NCBI GenBank assembly: GCA_023393575.1
Contig: JAEWKX010000324.1
Location: forward strand, 1 to 7,968
Direction: 5' to 3'
Origin: Pseudomonadota bacterium
GTDB taxonomy: Bacteria; Pseudomonadota; Alphaproteobacteria; Rhizobiales; Rhizobiaceae
DNA length: 7,968 nucleotides
How positions within the stretch are numbered: position 1 is the first letter of the stretch; each line of letters starts with the position of its first letter. Below, piece by piece: positions 1 through 5,447 of the stretch. The translations under genes were made by a program, and so were the position numbers. The notes below the pieces were generated by a model, which worked only from the letters and a program-made list of their open reading frames with translations, did not search any database and was not told the DNA's origin.

Positions 1-359
1 ACCAGATGGTGAGCCATGTGCGCGCGAAGCTCCGGCCGGAGATCGGCCTGCCCGAGATCATGGCCGCACTTTTCCCCTGTGGCTCCATCACCGGCGCACC
101 GAAGATGTGGGCGATGAAGATCCTCCACGACCTGGAAGCGGGACCGCGGGACGTCTATTGCGGCGCCATCGGCTGGTGCGATCCGGCAGGCCCGATGCAG
201 TTTTCCGTCGCCATCCGCACGCTCACCCTTTTCAACGGCGGCCAAGCCGTCTTCAATGTCGGCGGGGGGATCGTGTTCGATTCGACGGCCGAGGCGGAAT
301 ATCGGGAATGTCTTCTAAAAGCGCAGTTCGCAGTCGGCAGTCAGGAGATCTCGCGCTGA
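1..359 (+). CDS. pabB: Aminodeoxychorismate synthase component I, C-terminal part (5' end outside window)
   Basis: The 118 visible codons are the end of a chorismate-binding enzyme; the reading frame is open through the left edge. Directly visible are the family signatures LFPCGSITGAPK, then YCGAIGW, then VAIRTL and VGGGIVFDSTAEAEY, which form the C-terminal half of the chorismate-binding fold shared by PabB, TrpE and isochorismate synthases. Known role of PabB: amination of chorismate to 4-amino-4-deoxychorismate, using ammonia from a PabA glutaminase, in cytosolic p-aminobenzoate and folate synthesis. PabB is preferred over TrpE because the next gene, overlapping it, is a class IV aminotransferase-fold protein of the PabC type. 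The region carrying the PIKGT-type motif that separates PabB from TrpE is not in the window, so the assignment rests on context and overall similarity. Confidence 0.9.
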   Translation, partial: QMVSHVRAKLRPEIGLPEIMAALFPCGSITGAPKMWAMKILHDLEAGPRDVYCGAIGWCDPAGPMQFSVAIRTLTLFNGGQAVFNVGGGIVFDSTAEAEYRECLLKAQFAVGSQEISR

Positions 360-970
360 TCGAAACCCTGCGCTGGGAGCCGGAAGCAGGCTTCCTGCGC
401 CTCGACCAGCACCTGCGCCGTCTGAACCGATCCATCGATGCGCTCGGCTTCCTCCCGCCTGCGGATCCCGCCATGGCCCTCAAGCTTGCTGTCGGTGGCG
501 ATCAGCCGCTGCGGGTTCGCCTGTCGGTGAGCTATCGCGGCAAGACCGAAGTCACCACGGCCCCCTTCCGGCCGGAGGCGGAAGGCAAGGTCTGGCGCCT
601 GCGCATCGCCGCGCAAAACTTGTCGTCCGCCGACGCCTTCCTCCGCCACAAGACGACCCGGCGGGATCTCCATGACGCCGCCCGCGCAGAGTTCGCAGGG
701 GACGACGCCGACGAGGTGCTTCTGCTCAACGAGCGCGGTGAAGTCTGCGAGGGCACGATCACCAACCTCTTCGTCGAGGGCGAGGACGGGATGCTCCTCA
801 CGCCGGCCATCTCGAGCGGGCTCTTGCCGGGTATCCTGCGCGCTGAGCTGATCCGCGAAGGCAAGGCCCGCGCGGAAATACTGAAGCCGGCGGCTCTCGC
901 GTACCGCCGGCTCTTCGTCGGCAACGCACTGCGGGGATTGGTTCCCGCCGAACTCGTCGGCAGCGACTAG
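308..970 (+). CDS. pabC: Class IV aminotransferase-fold protein, probable aminodeoxychorismate lyase
   Basis: This is a 220-residue PLP enzyme of fold type IV. Visible landmarks are an N-terminal ALIETLRWEPE segment (residues 16-26), a candidate PLP-binding lysine K115 in FLRHKTTRRD, the EVLLLNERGEVCEGTITNLF block (136-155) with the family's conserved glutamate at 148, and GLLPGILRAELI (171-182). The expected role is elimination of pyruvate from aminodeoxychorismate to give p-aminobenzoate, directly after PabB. At 220 residues it is shorter than E. coli PabC (about 269). The ATG at 308 is chosen because no other ATG, GTG or TTG in this frame lies between it and the conserved N-terminal segment. 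The gene therefore overlaps pabB by 52 bases, and only a weak purine-rich stretch (GAGGCGGA, 291-298) precedes the start. Other class IV activities (D-amino-acid or branched-chain aminotransferase) cannot be ruled out, but the pairing with pabB argues for the lyase. Confidence 0.85.
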   Translation: MSSKSAVRSRQSGDLALIETLRWEPEAGFLRLDQHLRRLNRSIDALGFLPPADPAMALKLAVGGDQPLRVRLSVSYRGKTEVTTAPFRPEAEGKVWRLRIAAQNLSSADAFLRHKTTRRDLHDAARAEFAGDDADEVLLLNERGEVCEGTITNLFVEGEDGMLLTPAISSGLLPGILRAELIREGKARAEILKPAALAYRRLFVGNALRGLVPAELVGSD

Positions 971-1305
971 CGCACTCTCCGCAGGATCATACCCGCGTGG
1001 TGCAGCGTGTCATTGTCGATGAACTCGCCGTCGGCGGTGAAGCCGGTATCGTCCCGGTAGTCGATGTGGTTGCCGGTGACGACATAGCGGCCCTGGTAGG
1101 CGCTTTCGCGCATGCCGCGAGCCTCGTCATAGCGGCCGTTCGGAAGGAGCTCGTGACGGACACGATTATCGTCCGTCACCCACATGCCGAGATAGGGATG
1201 GGTCTCCGTTTCAACCTGATTGGTCATAGGGTCCTCCGCACCTGCGGCGTCGAGAGCCGCGCCCGCAAGCGCCGCGGTGATGACGACAGCGTGCTTCCGT
1301 GCCAT
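967..1305 (-). CDS. Atu4866-family small protein with predicted signal peptide
   Basis: This 112-residue protein resembles the Agrobacterium Atu4866 family, a small mostly beta-strand domain of unknown function. The recognisable block runs from YLGMWVTDDNRVRHELLPNGRY (from residue 38) through YQGRYVVTGNHIDYRDDTGF (about 70-89) to FIDNDTLHHAGMIL (95-108). The first 23 residues (MARK, then an Ala-rich hydrophobic stretch ending AGA) look like a Sec signal peptide cleaved before EDP, so export is inferred. The start at 1305 has an AGGAGA Shine-Dalgarno 5 bases away, sitting just past the TAA stop of the upstream dehydrogenase gene; the 10-base gap implies an operon with coupled translation. A second in-frame ATG at residue 27 (position 1227) also has a strong ribosome binding site and would give an 86-residue form without the signal. 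The stop codon interlocks with the convergent pabC stop. The family identity is recalled from memory of its sequence. Confidence 0.8.
   Translation of the reverse strand: MARKHAVVITAALAGAALDAAGAEDPMTNQVETETHPYLGMWVTDDNRVRHELLPNGRYDEARGMRESAYQGRYVVTGNHIDYRDDTGFTADGEFIDNDTLHHAGMILRRVR
1225..1237 (-). promoter_or_regulatory. Internal ribosome binding site and alternative ATG in the Atu4866-family gene
   Basis: On the minus strand, GGAGGA (1237-1232) lies 4 bases before an in-frame ATG (1227-1225), codon 27 of the gene. The Shine-Dalgarno match is longer than the one at the upstream start. Starting here would remove the predicted signal peptide and leave an 86-residue protein, close to the size I recall for the Atu4866 domain. 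The same bases code for Ala-Glu-Asp-Pro, so chance is possible. Confidence 0.4.
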
Positions 1306-1315
1306 GTCGGTCTCC

Positions 1316-2038
1316 TTAATTGGGCGAGCGGAGCGGCCGCACGACGATCTCGTTGACGTCCACGTCTTCCGGCTGCTCGATGGCGAAGCGGACGGCCCGG
1401 CCGATCGCATCGGGCTGCAAGGCAATGGAGCGATAGCTCTTCATCGCTTCTGCCGCGGTCGGATCGGTGATCGTGGAGGCAAGCTCGCTTTCCACCACCC
1501 CGGGATGGATGCACGTGACGCGGATATCGTCCCGCTCCTGCCGCAGCCCGTCGGAAATCGCACGAACGGCGTATTTGGTGGCGCAATAGACCGCGGCAGT
1601 CGGAACCACCTGGAGCGCGCCGATCGACGCTATGTTGATGATGTGACCGGAGCCGCGCTCCGTCATCTCGGGCAGAACCGCTGCGATGCCATGCAGCACG
1701 CCCTTGATGTTGACGTCCACCATCCGATCCCACTCGTCGATCTTCATGGATGCCATCGGCGAAAGCGGCATGATGCCGGCATTGTTGACGATGACATCCA
1801 CCCGGCCGAACTCCGATCGCGCCGCCTCCGCAAAAGCCACCACATCGGCGCGATCCGTCACGTCCAGGCGGCGGATTGATACCTTGCCGCCGGCCCTGCG
1901 GATCTCCTCCGCCAGTGCCTCGAGCCGGTCGGTCCGGCGCGCGCCGAGCATCAGGGTAGCACCGGCATTGGCAAGCTCACGGGCAATGCCTGCACCGATA
2001 CCGCTGGAGGCACCGGTTATCAGAACCACTTTTTCCAC
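1316..2038 (-). CDS. Short-chain dehydrogenase/reductase (SDR family oxidoreductase)
   Basis: A 240-residue classical SDR of full length. It shows the nucleotide-binding TGASSGIG at 8-15, D59 in the LDV segment, NNAG at 85-88, N110, and the catalytic set S138, Y151 and K155 (YCATK), followed by HPGVVESELA (178-187) in the substrate-side region. ARR at 33-35 after the second strand suggests NADP(H) over NAD(H), by analogy with other classical SDRs. The substrate cannot be told from sequence; the protein is cytosolic with no signal. The start is GTG at 2038, supported by an AGGAGA Shine-Dalgarno 5 bases before it and by the Rossmann motif starting at residue 4. It is the first gene of a two-gene minus-strand operon with the Atu4866-family gene. 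It is transcribed divergently from a LysR-type regulator gene, which probably controls it. Confidence 0.92.
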   Translation of the reverse strand: MEKVVLITGASSGIGAGIARELANAGATLMLGARRTDRLEALAEEIRRAGGKVSIRRLDVTDRADVVAFAEAARSEFGRVDVIVNNAGIMPLSPMASMKIDEWDRMVDVNIKGVLHGIAAVLPEMTERGSGHIINIASIGALQVVPTAAVYCATKYAVRAISDGLRQERDDIRVTCIHPGVVESELASTITDPTAAEAMKSYRSIALQPDAIGRAVRFAIEQPEDVDVNEIVVRPLRSPN

Positions 2039-2053
2039 GTCTATCTCCTGTTC

Positions 2054-2068
2054 AGCCCACCATGGGCT
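2054..2068. promoter_or_regulatory. Inverted repeat AGCCCA-N3-TGGGCT in the leader of the SDR gene
   Basis: Perfect 6-bp arms (2054-2059 and 2063-2068) around CCA. The symmetry continues outward imperfectly (TTCA on the left, TGAA on the right with one extra T). It sits about 5 bases upstream of the SDR Shine-Dalgarno, so it may be an operator or a small stem near the ribosome binding site. Function is inferred only from position. Confidence 0.35.
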
Positions 2069-2076
2069 TGAAGGGG

Positions 2077-2101
2077 AGATAAGCCCGCATCATTGTTATC
2101 T
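2077..2101. promoter_or_regulatory. Candidate LysR-type operator: AGATAA-N13-TTATCT dyad between divergent genes
   Basis: A perfect 6-bp inverted repeat (2077-2082 and 2096-2101), centred near the middle of the 106-base spacer between the SDR gene and the lysR gene. LysR-type regulators commonly bind dyads in such divergent spacers, often AT-rich and of T-N11-A form; T2080 and A2092 fit that spacing. The hexamers also resemble -10 elements, one for each direction, but no good -35 match is present on either strand. The binding role is inferred. Confidence 0.4.
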
Positions 2102-2144
2102 GTAGCCACCCGAAGCTTTCCCGACTGGTAAGGAGAACTAACCA

Positions 2145-3041
2145 ATGATGCCGGATCTGAACGCCTTGGCGGTTTTCATCACCGTTGCGGAGGAGAAGAA
2201 CTTCCGCGCCACGGCGGACCGGCTCGGCGTCACCCGGGCAGCGGTCAGTCAGACCATGAGAAAGCTCGAGGGCTCGATGGGGATCGCGCTGGTCAACCGC
2301 ACCACTCGCAGCGTGTCGCTCACGGAGGCGGGAGAACGGCTTTACACCGAGGCAGCACCCGCTCTCGCCGGGATGCGCGCCGCCATCGAGACCGCCGGAA
2401 GCCTCCGCGACAGCCCACGGGGGCAGTTGAACCTCGCCGTCTCTTCGATTGCCGAGAGCTTCCTCTCGGGACCGTTGCTCGCCTCGTTTGCCGAGCAGAA
2501 CCGCGACGTGAAGATCCACGTCACCGTCACGGACGAAGAATTCGACATTGTGGCCGAGGGCTATGACGCAGGCGTCCGGCTCGGCGAGGTGATCGCCCAG
2601 GATATGATCGCCGTTCCGGTCTCGGGCGACCAGCGTCAGATTGCCGTCGCGTCGCCCGGCTATATCGCCCGCTTCGGGAAACCTCGCCATCCGCGCGATC
2701 TTCCAGCCCACCGTTCCATAGGCTGGCGGAAAGGCCCCGGTATGGCTTCCTATCGCTGGGAGTTTGCGGAGGACGGCAACGAATTTTCAGTCGCGATCGG
2801 AGACCAGATCACGACGACGGACATGCGATTGATGATCCGCCTCGCTGTTGCGGGCGCCGGCATCACCTTCGGCATGGAAGAGAGCTTTCGCGCTCCGATC
2901 GACCGCGGCGAACTGGTGCCGTTGCTGGAAGGATTCTGTCCCCGCTTTCCCGGCTTCTATCTCTATTACCCGAGCCGTCGCAACATGGCGCCCAAGCTGC
3001 GGGCATTGGTCGATCACCTGCGGCGGAACCGAACCGACTGA
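2145..3041 (+). CDS. LysR-family transcriptional regulator
   Basis: A 298-residue protein of standard length for the family. Residues about 5-64 form the winged helix-turn-helix domain, with the recognition region ATADRLGVTRAAVSQTMRKL at about 22-41 and NRTTRSVSLTEAGERLY at 51-67. A linker helix follows, then a periplasmic-binding-protein-like effector domain from about residue 93. The C-terminal pattern (GELVPLLEGFCPRFPGFYLYYPSRR) is like the CrgA-type group of LysR regulators. Two adjacent ATGs (2145 and 2148) are possible; the first is 8 bases from AGGAGA at 2131-2136 and is chosen. The gene is divergent from the SDR/Atu4866-family operon with 106 bases between starts, the classic layout for a LysR regulator acting on its neighbour and on itself. 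The effector is unknown. Confidence 0.92.
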   Translation: MMPDLNALAVFITVAEEKNFRATADRLGVTRAAVSQTMRKLEGSMGIALVNRTTRSVSLTEAGERLYTEAAPALAGMRAAIETAGSLRDSPRGQLNLAVSSIAESFLSGPLLASFAEQNRDVKIHVTVTDEEFDIVAEGYDAGVRLGEVIAQDMIAVPVSGDQRQIAVASPGYIARFGKPRHPRDLPAHRSIGWRKGPGMASYRWEFAEDGNEFSVAIGDQITTTDMRLMIRLAVAGAGITFGMEESFRAPIDRGELVPLLEGFCPRFPGFYLYYPSRRNMAPKLRALVDHLRRNRTD

Positions 3042-3062
3042 CCTCCTTGGGGTGGATAAGCC

Positions 3063-3080
3063 GGGTGGCGTCCGCCCTTT
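3063..3080 (+). terminator. Weak hairpin followed by TTT after lysR
   Basis: GGGTGG (3063-3068) can pair with CCGCCC (3072-3077), including one G-U pair, around a CGT loop and followed by three T. The stem is short and the T-run is poor, so it is at most a weak Rho-independent terminator for lysR. Confidence 0.25.
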
Positions 3081-3187
3081 GGTCGCGCCTCCTCGTTCTC
3101 TCGGAAAGAAGCCGATGCCAAGGTGCTGGACGATGTTTTCTTCACCCCCGCCGCAACCTCTTTATTGTGACGGGGATTTATGATCTA

Positions 3188-3214
3188 GAGCGCCGAAATC
3201 GCGATCGAGCGCTC
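3188..3214. repeat. Dyad GAGCGC-N15-GCGCTC in the hss leader
   Basis: Perfect 6-bp arms (3188-3193 and 3209-3214) enclose the 8-base palindrome ATCGCGAT (3199-3206). Part of it is also directly repeated (GATC-TA-GAGCGC and GATC-GAGCGC). It lies 64-90 bases before the hss start and just after a possible -10 element, so it is a candidate operator or 5' leader stem. Function unknown. Confidence 0.35.
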
Positions 3215-3277
3215 CCATCCGTTCGCTGTCCGAAAACGGCGCAGCGGCGTGATGCCGAGGCGGCCAAGGAGAGATTC

Positions 3278-4726
3278 ATGTCTGAACAGAAATACCCGGT
3301 GCATGGCGAGATCACAGGCCCGATCGTGATGATCGGCTTCGGCTCCATCGGCCGCGGCACGCTGCCGCTGATCGAACGCCACTTCAAGTTCGACAAGAGC
3401 CGGATGGTCGTCATCGACCCGCGGGATGACGGTGCGGATTTGCTTGGCAAGCACGGTGTCACGCATATCAAGGAATACGTAACCAAGGACAACTACAAGG
3501 AACTCCTGAAGCCCCTGCTCGACGACGGCAAGGGTGGCCAGGGCTTCTGCGTCAACCTGTCGGTGGACACCGGCTCGCTCGATCTGATGAAGTTCTGCCG
3601 CAAGCTCGACGTGCTCTATGTCGACACGGTCATCGAACCGTGGCTGGGCTTCTATTTCGATACGTCGGTGGAGAACGCCGAACGCACCAACTATGCGCTG
3701 CGCGAGACGGTGCGCCGCGAAAAGGCGAAGAACCCCGGCGGCACCACCGCCGTCTCCACCTGCGGCGCCAACCCGGGCATGGTTTCCTGGTTCGTCAAGC
3801 AGGCGCTCGTGAACATTGCGAAAGATACCGGCCTCGACGCCGAGGAGCCTGCCGCCGACGACCGCGAAGGTTGGGCGAAGTTCATGAAGAAGGTCGGCGT
3901 CAAGGGAATCCACATCGCCGAGCGCGACACGCAACGCGCCAGGAACCCGAAGCCGCTCGACGTCTTCTGGAACACCTGGTCGGTGGAAGGGTTCGTCGCG
4001 GAGGGCCTGCAGCCCGCCGAACTCGGCTGGGGCACCCATGAGAACTGGATGCCGAAGAACGCCAGGAAGCACAAGAAGGGCTGCAAGGCGGCGATCTACC
4101 TGGAGCAGGCGGGGGCCAACACCCGCGTGCGCAGCTGGTGCCCCACGCCCGGCCCGCAATACGGCTTCCTCGTCACCCACAACGAGTCCATCTCGATCGC
4201 CGATTATTACACGGTGCGCGACAAGCATGACGACGTCACCTACCGCCCGACCTGCCACTACGCCTACCACCCCTGCAACGACGCAGTGCTCTCGCTGCAC
4301 GAGATGTTCGGCAACGGCGGCAAGGCTCAGCCGGTGCAGCACGTTCTCGACGAGGATGAACTGGTGGACGGCGTCGACGAATTGGGCGTCCTGCTCTACG
4401 GCCACGAGAAGAACGCCTACTGGTTCGGCTCGCGCCTGTCGCTGGAGGAAACCCGCCGCATCGCCCCTTATCAGAACGCGACCGGCATGCAGGTGACCTC
4501 CGCCGTGCTGGCCGGCATGGTCTGGGCGCTGGAGAACCCCAGGGCCGGCATCGTCGAGGCCGATGAGGTGGACTACAAGCGCTGCCTTGACGTCCAGATG
4601 CCCTATCTCGGCCCCGTAGAGGGCCACTACACCGACTGGACGCCGCTGGAGGGACGCCCCGGGCTCTTCCCCGAGGACATCGATACTTCCGACCCCTGGC
4701 AGTTCCGCAACATCCTCGTCCGCTAA
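3278..4726 (+). CDS. hss: Homospermidine synthase
   Basis: A 482-residue cytosolic NAD-dependent enzyme, matching the length of the bacterial family (about 477 in Blastochloris viridis). It joins two putrescines, or putrescine plus spermidine, into sym-homospermidine, a major polyamine of rhizobia. Visible features: a Rossmann loop GFGSIGRG at 20-27 right after the first strand, VVIDPRDD at 44-51, VDTVIEPWLGFYFD at 115-128, STCGANPGMVSWFV at 160-173, HIAERDTQ at 212-219, and NTWSVEGF at 232-239. W234, E215 and E242 fall five residues past the active-site Trp229, Glu210 and Glu237 that I recall for the B. viridis enzyme, a constant offset that supports the match. The start at 3278 has AAGGAGAG (3266-3273) at good spacing and puts the Rossmann fold where the family has it. 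No decarboxylase gene is adjacent. No U-tract terminator follows; the nested repeat starting at its stop codon may serve instead. Confidence 0.95.
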   Translation: MSEQKYPVHGEITGPIVMIGFGSIGRGTLPLIERHFKFDKSRMVVIDPRDDGADLLGKHGVTHIKEYVTKDNYKELLKPLLDDGKGGQGFCVNLSVDTGSLDLMKFCRKLDVLYVDTVIEPWLGFYFDTSVENAERTNYALRETVRREKAKNPGGTTAVSTCGANPGMVSWFVKQALVNIAKDTGLDAEEPAADDREGWAKFMKKVGVKGIHIAERDTQRARNPKPLDVFWNTWSVEGFVAEGLQPAELGWGTHENWMPKNARKHKKGCKAAIYLEQAGANTRVRSWCPTPGPQYGFLVTHNESISIADYYTVRDKHDDVTYRPTCHYAYHPCNDAVLSLHEMFGNGGKAQPVQHVLDEDELVDGVDELGVLLYGHEKNAYWFGSRLSLEETRRIAPYQNATGMQVTSAVLAGMVWALENPRAGIVEADEVDYKRCLDVQMPYLGPVEGHYTDWTPLEGRPGLFPEDIDTSDPWQFRNILVR

Positions 4727-4805
4727 GCCCCTTTTTCGGCCTTCAGCAGGGAAATGCCTGTCACAAAACAGGACATTTCCTCTGTTGAAACCGTCACAAG
4801 GGGCT
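4726..4805. repeat. Nested inverted repeat between hss and omp10
   Basis: An inner hairpin pairs 4742-4761 with 4768-4789: 20 base pairs (one G-U) with single-base bulges at 4773 and 4781 and the loop CACAAA. An outer perfect 8-bp pair, AGCCCCTT (4726-4733) with AAGGGGCT (4798-4805), encloses it. The outer arm begins on the last base of the hss stop codon. GTCACAA occurs twice in the same orientation, 33 bases apart (4760 and 4793). There is no T-run after the stem, so it is not a textbook terminator. It may be an RNA structure that stabilises or ends the hss transcript, a leader of omp10, or a dispersed palindromic repeat. Confidence 0.6.
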
Positions 4806-4878
4806 GCCAACCGCCCTCATGTGCGATAAATAGGACCGGACAACCTCGGCCTCGGCCGTACCGCGGGAGACACCGACG

Positions 4879-5241
4879 ATGAAATTGAAGACGAGCCTCG
4901 TGCTCATTGCTGCCGCCACGCTGACCGCCTGCGTTTCCTCCGCCCCGCCGCGGCTTCCGCCGCAGCAGACACAGCCCCAGGGGGTGGAAGGCGCCTGGGC
5001 CGATCCGAACGGGATCGTCTCCACCTTCCAGGGCGGCACCTTCAGCACCCGCTCCACCGACAGCAACACGCTGCTCGCCTCCGGCACCTATGTCAGCCTC
5101 TCGCCCACGCTCGTCGAGATCAACATGACCTCGCTGGTGCGCAACACCCAGTCGCGCGTCAACTGCGCGCTGGTGACGCCGAGCCAGCTGAACTGCACGC
5201 AGGACAGCGGCGCCCAGTTCTCGCTGACCCGCCGCGGCTGA
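4879..5241 (+). CDS. omp10: Omp10-type outer membrane lipoprotein
   Basis: A 120-residue lipoprotein resembling Brucella Omp10 (about 126 residues). Residues 1-17 are a lipoprotein signal peptide ending in the lipobox LTAC, with lipidated Cys18; residue +2 is Val rather than Asp, which favours transport to the outer membrane. A Pro/Gln-rich stretch (about 22-34) leads into the conserved domain: [21 protein letters not shown] (35-55), [18 protein letters not shown] (71-88), [15 protein letters not shown] (94-108) and FSLTRR near the end. Two cysteines in the domain (96 and 106) could form a disulfide. The start has GGGAGA at 4865-4870 with 8 bases spacing. A strong terminator follows, so it is probably the end of its transcript. 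The molecular function of Omp10 proteins is not established; an envelope role is assumed. Identity is recalled from memory of the Brucella sequence. Confidence 0.88.
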   Translation: MKLKTSLVLIAAATLTACVSSAPPRLPPQQTQPQGVEGAWADPNGIVSTFQGGTFSTRSTDSNTLLASGTYVSLSPTLVEINMTSLVRNTQSRVNCALVTPSQLNCTQDSGAQFSLTRRG

Positions 5242-5264
5242 CATATCGTCCGGGAGCTGCTTCA

Positions 5265-5288
5265 AAAACCCCGCTCAGGCGGGGTTTT
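5265..5288 (+). terminator. Rho-independent terminator after omp10
   Basis: A perfect 10-bp stem AAAACCCCGC / GCGGGGTTTT (5265-5274 with 5279-5288) around a TCAG loop, 23 bases after the omp10 stop. The A-run and T-run on the two flanks would let it work in both directions, but no gene approaches from the right on the minus strand. Confidence 0.9.
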
Positions 5289-5367
5289 CTCGTTTCCGGA
5301 CTGGCATTTCCGAGACCATCCCGCGCTGCACATTTCCCCTTGCAGTCGTCTTGCCTTGGTGAAAACA

Positions 5368-5392
5368 TGACCCCGCCGCTGATCATGGGTCA
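5368..5392. promoter_or_regulatory. Dyad TGACCC-N13-GGGTCA upstream of the nucleotidase gene
   Basis: Perfect 6-bp arms (5368-5373 and 5387-5392) lie 56-80 bases before the start codon. ATGGG also occurs twice in tandem at 5385-5397. No good -35/-10 pair and no Pho box was recognised in 5289-5447. It is a candidate operator from position only. Confidence 0.3.
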
Positions 5393-5447
5393 ATGGGATC
5401 GGACGCGCCGGACACCGTTTCGCACGCGACAACAGGAGAGAGAGACG

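Larger units (their letters stand above)
3042..3277. other. Spacer between lysR and hss (236 bases), no gene
   Basis: No convincing coding region is seen. The hss frame stays open upstream to an ATG at 3047, but it lacks a ribosome binding site there and the conserved protein begins only at 3278. The spacer holds a weak hairpin after lysR, a TATGAT at 3179-3184 that could be a -10 element without a clear -35, and a dyad at 3188-3214. Confidence 0.6.

Noticed and set aside
107..307. Upstream extension of the pabC frame inside pabB
   Set aside because: The product is Arg/Pro-rich and unlike any class IV enzyme; it is the shadow of pabB codons.
3047..3277. Upstream extension of hss to an ATG at 3047
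   Set aside because: No ribosome binding site at that start, the extra 77 residues look non-coding, and the family's N-terminus and a strong AAGGAG support 3278.
3042..3277. A polyamine-related riboswitch or leader motif before hss
   Set aside because: Only a small dyad is visible; nothing resembling a known alphaproteobacterial polyamine-gene leader could be recognised by eye.
4726..4805. The nested repeat as an ordinary Rho-independent terminator
   Set aside because: No T-run follows the stem on either strand and the stem is not GC-rich, so it is listed as a repeat of unknown role.
3185..4810. A 541-codon open frame on the minus strand opposite hss
   Set aside because: It mirrors the codon pattern of hss in GC-rich DNA, has no recognisable domain, and hss on the other strand is an unmistakable conserved enzyme.
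5340..5447. Upstream extension of the nucleotidase frame
   Set aside because: It would bury the signal peptide behind 36 polar residues; AGGAGA sits just before the ATG at 5448.
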